The notes under the pieces were generated by a model. It had not been told where the DNA came from and ran no database searches. It saw nothing but the letters and a program-made list of their open reading frames with translations. Made by a program: the position numbers and the translations under genes. Shown here one piece after another: positions 8,525-16,183 of a stretch of 40,632 nucleotides of DNA; position 1 is the first letter of the stretch, and every line of letters starts with the position of its first letter. The stretch lies in contig QHCD01000037.1 of NCBI GenBank assembly GCA_003244255.1, positions 48,215-88,846 of the forward strand, written 5' to 3'. Source of the stretch: Pseudonocardiales bacterium. GTDB lineage: Bacteria; Actinomycetota; Actinomycetes; Mycobacteriales; QHCD01.

Positions 8525-9645
8525 CACCGGCCGCGTCGCTCGCGATCGGGCCCATCCGGGTCTGGCCGCCGGTCGTCCTCGCGCCGATGGCCGGTGTCAC
8601 GGACGCGCCGTTCCGTGCACTCTGCCGCGAGTACGGCGCCGGACTCTACGTCAGCGAGATGATCACCGCACGCGCCGTCGTCGAAGGCAACCCGAAGACT
8701 CGACTGATGACCAGCTTCGCGGTGGGGGAGACCCCGCGCAGTCTGCAGCTGTACGCCGTGTCGCCGACGGTCGCCGGCGAGGCAGTCCGCATCCTGGTGG
8801 AGCAGGACCGAGTTGACCATGTCGACCTCAACTTCGGCTGCCCGGTCCCGAAGGTCACCCGCCGCGGGGGCGGTGCGGCGCTGCCGTGGAAGGCGCCGCT
8901 GTTCGCCGCGATCGTCAGCGCCGCGGTGCGTGCGGCCGGCCCGGTTCCGGTCACCGTCAAGTTGCGGCTCGGGATCGACGACGACCACCCGACCTACCTC
9001 GATGCCGGCCGGATCGCGGCCGACCAGGGCGCCGCTGCGGTGGCCCTGCACGGCCGGACCGCCGCGCAGCACTACTCCGGCACTGCGTCGTGGGCGCCGA
9101 TCGCCGAGCTGGTCGCCGCCTTGTCGGTGCCGGTGCTCGGTAACGGCGACCTGTGGACCGCCCGCGATGCCCTGCGGATGCTCCGTGAGACCGGCTGCGC
9201 CGGCGTCGTCGTCGGCCGCGGGTGCATGGGCCGCCCGTGGCTGTTCGGCGAGCTCGCGGCCGCGTTCGACGGCAGCCCGGCGCCGGCGCCGCCGGGCCTG
9301 CACGACATCGCCCGGATCATGCGGCGGCACGCGCAGCTGATGGTGCAGTGGAAGGGCGAGCACGGCATCGTTGACTTCCGCAAGCACGCCGGCTGGTACA
9401 CGAAGGGCTTCGCGGTCGGCGGCGGTGTGCGCGCCCGGCTGGGCCGGGTCGCATCGCTGGCCGAGCTTGACGACGTACTCAGCGCACTCGGCCCGGACCA
9501 GCCCTACCCGCCCGGCATCGCCGAGGCGCCGCGCGGGCGCACGACCGGCGCGCCACGCCGGGTCGCCCTCCCGGACAGGTGGTTGGACGACCGGGACGCC
9601 GCGACGGTCGATGATGAGGCGCTGCTCGCCGTTTCGGGAGGTTGA
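8521..9645 (+). CDS. dusB: tRNA-dihydrouridine synthase, DusB/NifR3 type
   Basis: FMN enzyme reducing uridines in the tRNA D-loop. The ATG at 8521 overlaps the ppm1 stop by four bases. The TIM-barrel signature APMAGVTDAPFRALCREYGA is near the N-terminus; the catalytic cysteine lies in DLNFGCPVPK, an FMN-contacting segment in VKLRLGIDDD, and LHGRTAAQHYSG plus GNGDL and GRGCMGRPW are typical of the family. At 374 residues it is a normal length. In many actinobacteria the gene lies elsewhere, so its place between ppm1 and rbpA is a local arrangement. Confidence 0.93.
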   Translation: MTPAASLAIGPIRVWPPVVLAPMAGVTDAPFRALCREYGAGLYVSEMITARAVVEGNPKTRLMTSFAVGETPRSLQLYAVSPTVAGEAVRILVEQDRVDHVDLNFGCPVPKVTRRGGGAALPWKAPLFAAIVSAAVRAAGPVPVTVKLRLGIDDDHPTYLDAGRIAADQGAAAVALHGRTAAQHYSGTASWAPIAELVAALSVPVLGNGDLWTARDALRMLRETGCAGVVVGRGCMGRPWLFGELAAAFDGSPAPAPPGLHDIARIMRRHAQLMVQWKGEHGIVDFRKHAGWYTKGFAVGGGVRARLGRVASLAELDDVLSALGPDQPYPPGIAEAPRGRTTGAPRRVALPDRWLDDRDAATVDDEALLAVSGG

Positions 9646-9653
9646 CGGCCCGC

Positions 9654-10004
9654 TCAGGCGCTCTTGCGTCCGGCCTTGCGTCCGCGGAGCAGCTCGAGCC
9701 GCTCGGCGAGCACTTCCTCGAGGTCGGCGATCGAACGCCGCTCCATCAGCATGTCCCAGTGCGTGCGCTGCGGCTTCGTTGCCTTGGACTGCTCGGCGTG
9801 GCCTTCGGTCAGGGTGCCGATGCTGCCGTCGAGACGGCATTCCCAGCTGTAGGGGGGTTCGGCTTCACCGGACATCGGCACGGTGAAGGTGTGGCCCTTG
9901 GGGCAGCTGTATTCGATCTCTCGGCGCGGCGCGAGCTCTGTGTTGCGGTCGGTTTCGTAACTTACGGATCCGAGTCGGCTACCGCGCAGGGTGCGTTCGG
10001 CCAT
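9654..10004 (-). CDS. rbpA: RNA polymerase-binding protein RbpA
   Basis: Actinobacteria-specific activator that binds the principal sigma factor and stabilises the open promoter complex. The 116-residue product begins MAERTLRGSRLGSVSYETDR and has the RbpA core EYSCPKGHTFTVPMS and the sigma-interaction region WDMLMERRSIADLEEVLAER. The start at ATG 10004 is fixed by a GGGAGGG ribosome site about 8 nt upstream; a longer frame to 10136 is upstream DNA. It converges with dusB, only 8 bp apart. A SigR-type promoter lies about 45 bp upstream. Confidence 0.96.
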   Translation of the reverse strand: MAERTLRGSRLGSVSYETDRNTELAPRREIEYSCPKGHTFTVPMSGEAEPPYSWECRLDGSIGTLTEGHAEQSKATKPQRTHWDMLMERRSIADLEEVLAERLELLRGRKAGRKSA

Positions 10005-10048
10005 CAGGTGTATCCCTCCCCCTGAGGGTTGCGGTGCTCGATTCGTCC

Positions 10049-10075
10049 AACGGGCGAAGCGGGCGGAAGATTCCC
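10049..10075 (-). promoter_or_regulatory. SigR/SigH-type promoter of rbpA
   Basis: On the minus strand GGGAAT (10070-10075) is followed by exactly 18 bases and then GTTGG (GTT at 10049-10051). This matches the oxidative/thiol-stress ECF consensus GGAAT-N18-GTT. The inferred start of transcription near 10040 gives a leader of about 36 nt with the GGGAGGG site. rbpA is a known SigR target in Streptomyces, which supports the call. Confidence 0.75.
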
Positions 10076-10194
10076 CGAACGACGTTGCGGACCGTCCCTC
10101 GCACACGCATACGCCGGTTCGAAGCGTCCGGTTCATCGGCTGTCTGATATGACGCCGTCACGGCGTCGCAGGTTGCGCCGGGCGGCGGAGTCGG

Positions 10195-10965
10195 TCACGG
10201 GTGCCACGCGCCGCGGGAGATCAACGCCTCGCGCAAGGTCTCCAACTCGTCGGTCATGATGCCGTCGACGCCGAGGTCGAGCAGCCGATGGATCTCCGTT
10301 GTCGTGTCGATGGTCCACACGTGCACCTGCACCTGCGCCCGGTGCGCGGCCGCGACGAACCGGTCGTCGACCAACGGGATGCGCCGGGCGCCCACGGGGA
10401 CCTGCGCGCACGGTGCAGCGGGCCGTCCCGACCGCCCGGCGTACGACGAGAGCCGCAGGCTGAGCACGCCACGGGGGCCGAGAGCCGTGCACAGTCGCGG
10501 CCCGCCCGCGGCGCGCACGCGGGCGATCCGCGATTCGGAGAAGGCGGCGACGCAGACGCGATCGATCGCTCCGGCGCGTCGGATCACCTCTAGCAGCGGC
10601 GGGATCGCGCTGGCCGCCTTGACGTCGACGTTCACCCGCACGTCGGGCCAGCTGTCGAGCAGATCCGCCAGGGTCGGAATCGGCGCCACGCCGGCGATCC
10701 GCGCACCGGCCACTTCGGTGTAGGGAAGGCTGCGGATGACGCCGGTGCGGTCGGTGGCCCGGTCGAGGGTCGCGTCGTGGAAGGCGAGCACGACGCCGTC
10801 GACTGTCGCGCGGACGTCGGTCTCGAGGTAGCGGTACCCGAGCCGGACCGCCCGCTCGAAGGCGATCATCGAGTTCTCCAGACCCGCCGCGGCGCCACCG
10901 CGATGCGCGAAGGCGAGCGGCATCGGCCCGTCGAGGAACGCGAATCTCGGACGCACCGGGGCCAC
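10195..10965 (-). CDS. Glycerophosphodiester phosphodiesterase
   Basis: Hydrolyses glycerophosphodiesters to glycerol 3-phosphate and an alcohol. The GDPD motifs are FAHRGGAAAGLENSMIAFER near the start, ETDVRATVDGVVLAFHD with metal and catalytic residues, NVDVK, and DGIMTDE near the end. I place the start at GTG 10965 so that the conserved FAFLDGP segment is included; ATG 10923 is the alternative and neither has a good ribosome site. No signal peptide, so it is probably cytoplasmic. About 256 residues, typical of the short family. Confidence 0.85.
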   Translation of the reverse strand: MAPVRPRFAFLDGPMPLAFAHRGGAAAGLENSMIAFERAVRLGYRYLETDVRATVDGVVLAFHDATLDRATDRTGVIRSLPYTEVAGARIAGVAPIPTLADLLDSWPDVRVNVDVKAASAIPPLLEVIRRAGAIDRVCVAAFSESRIARVRAAGGPRLCTALGPRGVLSLRLSSYAGRSGRPAAPCAQVPVGARRIPLVDDRFVAAAHRAQVQVHVWTIDTTTEIHRLLDLGVDGIMTDELETLREALISRGAWHP

Positions 10966-11033
10966 CCGGGCAGTCTGCCGGCCGCCGCGCCGGCGGTCTC
11001 CGGTGAGGTCTGCTCCGCACCCGCCGGCGAAAA

Positions 11034-11546
11034 TCAGCCCAGCACCGCGGAGCTCGGCTTGGCCGGTTCGGACGAGCCGGCCGGGGTCGACGCCGACCGC
11101 AGCGCCGTGGCGCAGACGGTGGCCGCGCACAGCATGATCCCGGCGGCGACGACGGCGACGACGTGCATGCCGGCGCCGATCAGCAGCAGCCGGCGCCGGC
11201 CGATCCGGTCGCCGAGCGAGCCCATGGTCAGTAACAGGCCGCACAGCACGAACCCGTAGATATCGAAGATCCACAGCTGCTCGGTGGTCCTCGGAGCGAG
11301 GCTGGTGCTGATGAACGGGACGGCGAAGTACAGGATCGAGACATCCATCGAGACGAGGAGCAGGGGTAACGCGAGGATCGCCAGTGCGGTTGATGCCCGA
11401 GCACGATGACCCGCAGCACGGCGGCCCGCACGACGACCGCCCGCACGACGACCGCCCGCAAGGCGACCGCCCGCACGACGGCGTCCCGATACCGGCGTAC
11501 CTGCGCGAGCTCTGGTACGGCGGGGATTCCGGGCGGTCGGGCGCAC
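11034..11546 (-). pseudogene. MFS (DHA2/EmrB-type) efflux transporter with large internal deletion
   Basis: The frame encodes TM1 of a 14-TM drug/proton antiporter (LAILALPLLLVSMDVSILYF), then WIFDIYGFVLCGLLLTMGSL and the family loop GDRIGRRRLLLIGA. It then jumps to GMHVVAVVAAGIMLCAATV, which looks like the last membrane helix and tail of the same family. About 350 residues of the middle are absent without loss of frame. The 5' end runs over the TetR gene on the other strand through an Arg/Gly-rich stretch and has no convincing start. Such transporters are often controlled by a divergent TetR, as found here. Not functional as a transporter. Confidence 0.75.
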
Positions 11547-12217
11547 AGCGAGGGCCCAAGCGCAGCATCGACATCCACGCGATCGGGGCCGCGAGCGTCC
11601 GGCTCGCTGACCGGTCGGGGCTGGGCGCGGTGTCGATGCGGGCGGTCGCGACCGCGCTAGGCGTGACGACGATGGCGCTCTACCGCTACGTCGCGTCCAA
11701 GGACGAGCTGGTCAAGGTGATGTTCGATGCCGCGTACGGCGCCCCGCCGCTCGAGCACAGCACATCGTCGAGCTGGCGCCCGCGCATGGCGGCATGGGCA
11801 CACGCCAACCGGACGGCTCTGCTCGCGCACCCGTGGCTGTTGCAGGTGCCGATCGACGAGCCGCCGCTACAGCCGAGCCAGATCGCCTGGATGGAGCAGG
11901 GTCTCGACGCGTTGGCCGCCACCGGACTCGATGAGCAGGTCAAGCTCTCCTCGATGCTGCTCGTCGACGTCTACGTGCGCGGCCAGACCCAGCTGGCGCT
12001 GGGTTTCGAGGCCGGTGACACCGACGACGACCCCGGAGTGCTCTACGCGCGGCGACTCGCCGCGCTAGTCGATCCCGAACGGTTCCCGCGCATCGCCGAT
12101 GCGCTCTTCTCCGGCGCGCTCGAGGACGACGACTCGGACTTCGCCACCGACGAGTTCGCCTTCGGGCTCGACACCATCCTCGACGGAATCGGGGCGCGCA
12201 TCGCCGCGCGCAGGTGA
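11393..12217 (+). CDS. TetR/AcrR-family transcriptional regulator
   Basis: DNA-binding repressor with a helix-turn-helix in VSMRAVATALGVTTMALYRY followed by VASKDELV, then a C-terminal ligand/dimer domain of the TetR_C type. About 274 residues from ATG 11393; GTG 11384 is also possible. The first ~45 residues are low complexity, with a PHDDR-type five-residue repeat, and may be translated from DNA that once belonged to the 5' end of the divergent MFS gene. The likely target is that MFS gene, now broken, so the regulator may be orphaned. Confidence 0.82.
   Translation: MPEHDDPQHGGPHDDRPHDDRPQGDRPHDGVPIPAYLRELWYGGDSGRSGAQRGPKRSIDIHAIGAASVRLADRSGLGAVSMRAVATALGVTTMALYRYVASKDELVKVMFDAAYGAPPLEHSTSSSWRPRMAAWAHANRTALLAHPWLLQVPIDEPPLQPSQIAWMEQGLDALAATGLDEQVKLSSMLLVDVYVRGQTQLALGFEAGDTDDDPGVLYARRLAALVDPERFPRIADALFSGALEDDDSDFATDEFAFGLDTILDGIGARIAARR
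11425..11484. repeat. Four 15-bp tandem units in the TetR N-terminus
   Basis: Unit CCCGCACGACGACCG at 11425 and 11440 is exact; 11455 and 11470 are diverged copies. On the plus strand it encodes PHDDR-PHDDR-PQGDR-PHDGV of the TetR protein; on the minus strand it encodes the Arg/Gly-rich lead of the MFS remnant. Confidence 0.85.
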
Positions 12218-12310
12218 TCCGAGCGCGGCGGTCGGAAGGGTTACGCAACTGACGCACAGGCGGAGGCCGACGGTAGGGTGACCAACCGCACTCGATCATT
12301 GGAGGCGTGG

Positions 12311-12637
12311 ATGTCCGGCGAACCGTCGTACCTCGAACTCGGTGTTCCCGACGTCGCGGCAGCGAGCCGCTTCTACGGACGGCTGTTGGGCTGGTCGCTG
12401 CCGGAGACCGGAGGCCAGGTGGACACGCCGAGCCTCGACGTCGGAGTGCACGGCTCCGATCCTGAACGGCACTTCCAGGTCTTCTTCGACGTCGACGACG
12501 TCGCGGCAAGCCGCGCCGTCCTCGCGGATCTTGGCGGCGAGGTGATCGGCGACGTGCACGACGAGGGCTCGTTCGGCCGCTTCATCGAATGCAAGGACGA
12601 TCAGGGCGTGCGCTTCGGACTGCGCAGCCGTCCGTAG
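12311..12637 (+). CDS. VOC (glyoxalase/dioxygenase-fold) protein
   Basis: A 108-residue single VOC module: SYLELGVPDVAAASRFYGRL at the start, FFDVDDVAASRAVLADLGGE in the middle, and CKDDQGVRFGL at the end. ATG 12311 follows GGAGG at 12300-12304, which decides the start over the GTG at 12278. It ends 7 bp before nagA, so the two are probably one transcript. Substrate unknown. Confidence 0.85.
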   Translation: MSGEPSYLELGVPDVAAASRFYGRLLGWSLPETGGQVDTPSLDVGVHGSDPERHFQVFFDVDDVAASRAVLADLGGEVIGDVHDEGSFGRFIECKDDQGVRFGLRSRP

Positions 12638-12644
12638 CCGCCGC

Positions 12645-13781
12645 ATGCCGACGTCGCTGTCCGGCGCTCGCGTCGTCACACCGGGCGGCGTGCTCGATCC
12701 AGGCTGGATTCGCCTGCGGGGCAGCATGATCGGCGACGTCGGAGCCGGTCGGGTTGACGACGGCGTCACGCTGGATGGCCACTGGGTGCTGCCCGGGTTC
12801 GTCGACCTGCACATGCACGGCGGCGGCGGTCACGACGTCGCGACGTCGACCGCCGAGTTGCGCGGCGCCGTGGACTTCCACCGCAGCAGGGGTACGACGT
12901 CGACGCTGGTGTCGTTCGTCGCGGCGCCCGTCGACCGGCTGTGTACGCAGCTGTCCTGGGTCGCTGGCCGGCCCGCTGGCGGCGTGCTGGGCAGCCATCT
13001 GGAGGGACCGTTCCTCGCCGAATCACGCCGCGGTGCGCAGAATCCCGACCATCTGCGGGAGCCCGATCTCGGCGTCGTGCGCGAGCTGCTCGGGGCGGCG
13101 GGGGGCACGCTGCGGGTGATGACCGTCGCGCCCGAGCTGCCCGGCGCACTGGACGCGATCGAGCTGCTCCTCGAATCGGGCGTGATCCCCGCCATCGGGC
13201 ACACCGATGCCACCTACGAGCAGGCGTCGGCCGCCGTTGCGCGCGGCGCCCGCCTCGCCACCCACTTGTTCAACGGTATGCGGCCGATCCACCACCGCGA
13301 ACCCGGCCCGGTGCTCGCCGCCCTCGACGCCGGGCTCGCGGCCGAAATGATCCACGACGGCGTGCACCTGCATCCGGCGATCGTGCGCATGGTTGCCGCC
13401 CACCCGGCCGTGCGGCTCGTCCTCGTGACCGACGCGATCGCGGCAGCCGGCGTCCCCGACGGTGATTTCGAGCTGGGCGGCCAGCGGGTCGTCGTTCGCG
13501 GGGGAGTGGCGCGACTGGCGGGCTCCGACGCTCTCGCCGGTAGCACGTTGACCATGGACGTCGCCGTCCGCCGGACCGTCCTGGACGCGGGATTGCCGAT
13601 GCAGCAGGCAAGTGCGGCGGCCAGTGCGACCCCAGCAGCGGTCATCGGCGCAGCCGGCTCGGTGGGAGCGATCGCGCCGGGCCGGTCCGCCGACCTGGTC
13701 GTGCTCGACGACGAACTGCGGCTCGTTGCTGTGCTCGTCGCCGGCGCCGTCGTCGCCGGCGAATTGCCTGGCCGGCGGTAG
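12645..13781 (+). CDS. nagA: N-acetylglucosamine-6-phosphate deacetylase
   Basis: Removes acetate from GlcNAc-6-phosphate in amino-sugar and cell-wall recycling. The amidohydrolase motifs are present: PGFVDLHMHGGGGHDV, SHLEGPFL, AIGHTDATYEQ, THLFNGMRPIHHREPG, DGVHLHP and the catalytic aspartate in LVTDAIAAAG. 378 residues is full length. No nagB or PTS gene is nearby, so the supply of substrate is not shown by context. A 62-bp palindrome follows 44 bp downstream. Confidence 0.92.
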   Translation: MPTSLSGARVVTPGGVLDPGWIRLRGSMIGDVGAGRVDDGVTLDGHWVLPGFVDLHMHGGGGHDVATSTAELRGAVDFHRSRGTTSTLVSFVAAPVDRLCTQLSWVAGRPAGGVLGSHLEGPFLAESRRGAQNPDHLREPDLGVVRELLGAAGGTLRVMTVAPELPGALDAIELLLESGVIPAIGHTDATYEQASAAVARGARLATHLFNGMRPIHHREPGPVLAALDAGLAAEMIHDGVHLHPAIVRMVAAHPAVRLVLVTDAIAAAGVPDGDFELGGQRVVVRGGVARLAGSDALAGSTLTMDVAVRRTVLDAGLPMQQASAAASATPAAVIGAAGSVGAIAPGRSADLVVLDDELRLVAVLVAGAVVAGELPGRR

Positions 13782-13825
13782 CGCCGTCGTCGCACGCGCG
13801 TGAACGCTCGCCACCCTCGGCTCTT

Positions 13826-13887
13826 GTTGATCATGCGCTTTCGGGACGGTAAAACGGCGTGTCGCGTACCAGAACCGCATGATCAAC
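13826..13887. repeat. 62-bp palindromic intergenic repeat, copy 2
   Basis: Same length and layout as the copies at 641 and 17877: outer arms GTTGATCATGC / GCATGATCAAC, core ACGGCGTGTCGCGT. The right inner arm is degraded (GTACCAGAA instead of GTCCCGAA), and the palindrome extends two more bases outward (TT/AA). It lies between convergent nagA and the small hypothetical gene. Confidence 0.9.
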
Positions 13888-13957
13888 AATCCCTCGGCGC
13901 GCGCATCGGCGCGCATGGGTCGCCGAGGTCCACTCCTGAACTCGGCTGCCGCAGGAG

Positions 13958-14200
13958 TCAGACAGCGGGTTCGGCAACGGCCCACCGCGGCGGAAGTGCC
14001 AGGGCCGACGTCATCGCATGAATGAGGCGAGGCACCTCGGCGATGGGGAGCCGGAACGTGCCGGCGCACTCGTCGCCACGCCAGAGGCTGACGACGAATA
14101 TCGACGCTTCGCCATGCCAGGACAGCCGCATCGAGCGACCGTCGTCACGGGCGTCGAAGAAGACCGACCCGGACGACGGGAGCGCGCTCACGGTCGCCAT
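13958..14200 (-). CDS. Conserved actinobacterial hypothetical protein
   Basis: A small protein of about 80 residues with SGSVFFDARDDGRSMRLSWH, then VVSLWRGDECAGTFRLPI and EVPRLIHAM, a pattern I recognise from a widespread uncharacterised actinobacterial family. The start is uncertain: ATG 14200 is chosen, ATG 14218 and TTG 14248 are possible, and none has a clear ribosome site. No membrane segment or signal. Divergent from the SOS-box radical SAM gene. Confidence 0.65.
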   Translation of the reverse strand: MATVSALPSSGSVFFDARDDGRSMRLSWHGEASIFVVSLWRGDECAGTFRLPIAEVPRLIHAMTSALALPPRWAVAEPAV

Positions 14201-14338
14201 GCCGTCAGGATGACCCATCGCGGGCGCATCTGCCAGGTTCCTGCGCAAGGTGGAGCGATGACCCGCGACGTCGACCCGATCCGCTCGGCCGCGCGGCCGT
14301 GTGGGCGATCCGAAGTCGGAACGAGGCTTGCACCATTC

Positions 14339-14354
14339 TCGAACGTGTGTTCGA
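14339..14354 (+). promoter_or_regulatory. SOS box (LexA operator)
   Basis: TCGAACGTGTGTTCGA is a perfect inverted repeat of the actinobacterial LexA consensus GAAC-N4-GTTC with flanking TC/GA. It ends 7 bp before the ATG of the radical SAM gene and should place that gene in the DNA-damage regulon. TTGCAC (14328-14333) lies 17 bp before TCGAAT (14351-14356), a weak promoter match that would give a leaderless message. Confidence 0.85.
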
Positions 14355-14361
14355 ATGAGTC

Positions 14362-15399
14362 ATGCGGTGGGAGAACCTGCGCGACGACGTCACCAGCCAG
14401 TCGATGTTGCCGATCGAGGTCGTCGCGCCGACGCCAGATCGCGGCAGCGGCCGGGCCGGACTCGGCACGCCCGCAGCTGCGCCGATTGCCAGCGACGACG
14501 GCGAGCCGATCGCCATCGAGATCCGAGCGCGGTCGATCATCAACCGGGTGCCGGGGGAGTCACGGGTACCGTTCCGCTGGACGATCAACCCGTATCGAGG
14601 CTGCGGCCACGCGTGCCGCTACTGTTTTGCGCGTCAGACACACACTTACCTCGACCTGGACGCCGGGCACGACTTCGACTCGAAGATCATGGTCAAGGTC
14701 AACGCCGGCGCGCTGGTCCGGCGCGAGCTGACCGATCCACGGTGGGCCGGCGAGCCGATCGCGATGGGCACCAATACCGACCCCTACCAGCGGGCCGAGG
14801 GTCGGTACCGGCTGATGCGCGAGATCGTCGCGGCACTGCGCGATGCGGCCAACCCGTTCTCGATCCTGACGAAAGGCACCCTGATCCTGCGCGACCTCGG
14901 CCTGATCGCCGATGCCGCCCGCCGCGCTGCGGTGTCGATCGCCGTGTCGGTCGGGTGCACCGACGAAGCTCTGTGGCGGGCCGTCGAACCGGGGGCGCCG
15001 TCGCCGCGACGTCGGCTGGAAGTAATCGAGCGGTTCGCGGCCGCGGGCATCGAGGGCTCCGTGCTGATGGCGCCGATCCTGCCCGGCTTGTCCGACGACG
15101 ACGAGCACATCGACCGGACCATCGCCACGATCGCCGCGGCCGGAGCTCGTAGCGTCACGCCGCTGCCTCTGCATCTGCGGCCCGGTGCTCGCGAGTGGTA
15201 CCGGGACTGGCTGCGGGCCGAGCATCCGGATCTGCTGCCGTTGTACGGGCGGCTGTACGGCCGCGGTTCGTACGCGCCCGCGCACTATCAGCGCGACGTC
15301 ATCGCGCGGGTACAGGGGGCTGCGCGACGGTACGGCCTCGGACCGGTCGGTCCGGCGACGTCCCGGCGACTCCCGGCGCAGCGGTCGACGCCACTATAG
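14362..15399 (+). CDS. Rv2578c-family radical SAM protein (spore-photoproduct-lyase-like)
   Basis: A 345-residue radical SAM enzyme. The cluster-binding cysteines are 81, 85 and 88 in RGCGHACRYCFAR, preceded by the family hallmark NPYRGC; GTNTDPYQ and LTKGTLILRDL follow. The family resembles SplB-like radical SAM enzymes and is linked to DNA damage, but its reaction is not established. Start at ATG 14362; there is no Shine-Dalgarno, so translation may be leaderless. The SOS box immediately upstream supports a DNA-damage role. Confidence 0.9.
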   Translation: MRWENLRDDVTSQSMLPIEVVAPTPDRGSGRAGLGTPAAAPIASDDGEPIAIEIRARSIINRVPGESRVPFRWTINPYRGCGHACRYCFARQTHTYLDLDAGHDFDSKIMVKVNAGALVRRELTDPRWAGEPIAMGTNTDPYQRAEGRYRLMREIVAALRDAANPFSILTKGTLILRDLGLIADAARRAAVSIAVSVGCTDEALWRAVEPGAPSPRRRLEVIERFAAAGIEGSVLMAPILPGLSDDDEHIDRTIATIAAAGARSVTPLPLHLRPGAREWYRDWLRAEHPDLLPLYGRLYGRGSYAPAHYQRDVIARVQGAARRYGLGPVGPATSRRLPAQRSTPL

Positions 15400-15406
15400 G
15401 TCGAGC

Positions 15407-15721
15407 TCAGCGCGCCGGCGTAAGGGGTTCGCGCTCGGCGTCGTGGCGTACCCGCCGTTCCGCGACGAACGACATGAACGGGATGGTGCCCGCCGCGCCG
15501 ACCAGGACGGTCTTGATCAGCGACCATCGCGCCCGCAGCGCCAGCTCCAAGGTGGCCAGCAGGTAGGCGATGTAGAGGAAGCCGTGCAGCGGCCCGACTA
15601 TCGCGACCACGATCGGATGGTGTGCGGCGTAGCGCACCGGCACACCGATGAAGACCAGCACGATCAGCCCGATTCCCGTGGCGTAGGCGATGATCCGGTA
15701 CCGCAGCAGGGCACCTCTCAC
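15407..15721 (-). CDS. DUF3817 membrane protein
   Basis: A 104-residue protein with three membrane segments: YATGIGLIVLVFIGVPVRY, the conserved HGFLYIAYLLA region, and TVLVGAAGTIPFMSFVAERR. The pattern PLHGFLY...FVAERR is that of DUF3817 (YdzA-like) proteins, function unknown. GTG 15721 overlaps the stop of the gene upstream (GTGA), so the two are coupled. It converges with the radical SAM gene, 7 bp apart. Confidence 0.85.
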   Translation of the reverse strand: MRGALLRYRIIAYATGIGLIVLVFIGVPVRYAAHHPIVVAIVGPLHGFLYIAYLLATLELALRARWSLIKTVLVGAAGTIPFMSFVAERRVRHDAEREPLTPAR

Positions 15722-16098
15722 GACGTCGACTCCCCGCGCTCGCAATGATCGCGGCCGGCCAGGCCGGCCAGGTAGCGGTTGTACGCCGCCAGCTCGTCGT
15801 CGGGCTCGTCGGAGGCGGTTGTCGGCGCGACGGCCGGCGCCGGGGTGCGGTGATGGCGTTGCGGCGCCGGCTCGGGTTCCTCCGGCGGGTGCAGCTCGGA
15901 GCGCATCAACCGCCACCAGAAGAACCCCACGAAGGCCGCGAACAGCGGCCATTGCAGCGCATAGCTGAAGTACTGCAGGCTATCGGTCGCGTGATAGCGG
16001 TGCCACTGCCAGCGACCCAGCAGCACGAACGCGACGATGATCCCGGCGGTGACCAGATGCACGAGCCACCACCGGGGCGATGTCAGGAATCGCCGCAC
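15718..16098 (-). CDS. Small two-helix membrane protein, uncharacterised
   Basis: A 126-residue protein that begins MRRFLTSPRWWLVHLVTAG and has two helices (WWLVHLVTAGIIVAFVLLG and LQWPLFAAFVGFFWWRL), with LGRWQWHRYH between them, recalling the start of SURF1-like proteins. The C-terminal half is Pro/Ala-rich and acidic, presumably cytoplasmic. I recognise it as a frequent actinobacterial neighbour of DUF3817 but know no function. Confidence 0.75.
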   Translation of the reverse strand: MRRFLTSPRWWLVHLVTAGIIVAFVLLGRWQWHRYHATDSLQYFSYALQWPLFAAFVGFFWWRLMRSELHPPEEPEPAPQRHHRTPAPAVAPTTASDEPDDELAAYNRYLAGLAGRDHCERGESTS

Positions 16099-16183
16099 GT
16101 CTCCTAGGCTACGGCCCGCCGCACCGGCGCCGGCGCGACGGCGCCGCTGCGGCCCCTCGCTGGCGACGCGACAGAATTATCGG

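Noticed and set aside
8287..9840. 517-codon minus-strand frame opposite dusB
   Set aside because: It lies antisense to a clearly conserved gene in dusB and reads as low-complexity Arg/Gly/Ala protein.
10100..10140. GGTTCGAAGC-like T-loop suggesting a tRNA
   Set aside because: No acceptor stem or anticodon arm can be folded around it.
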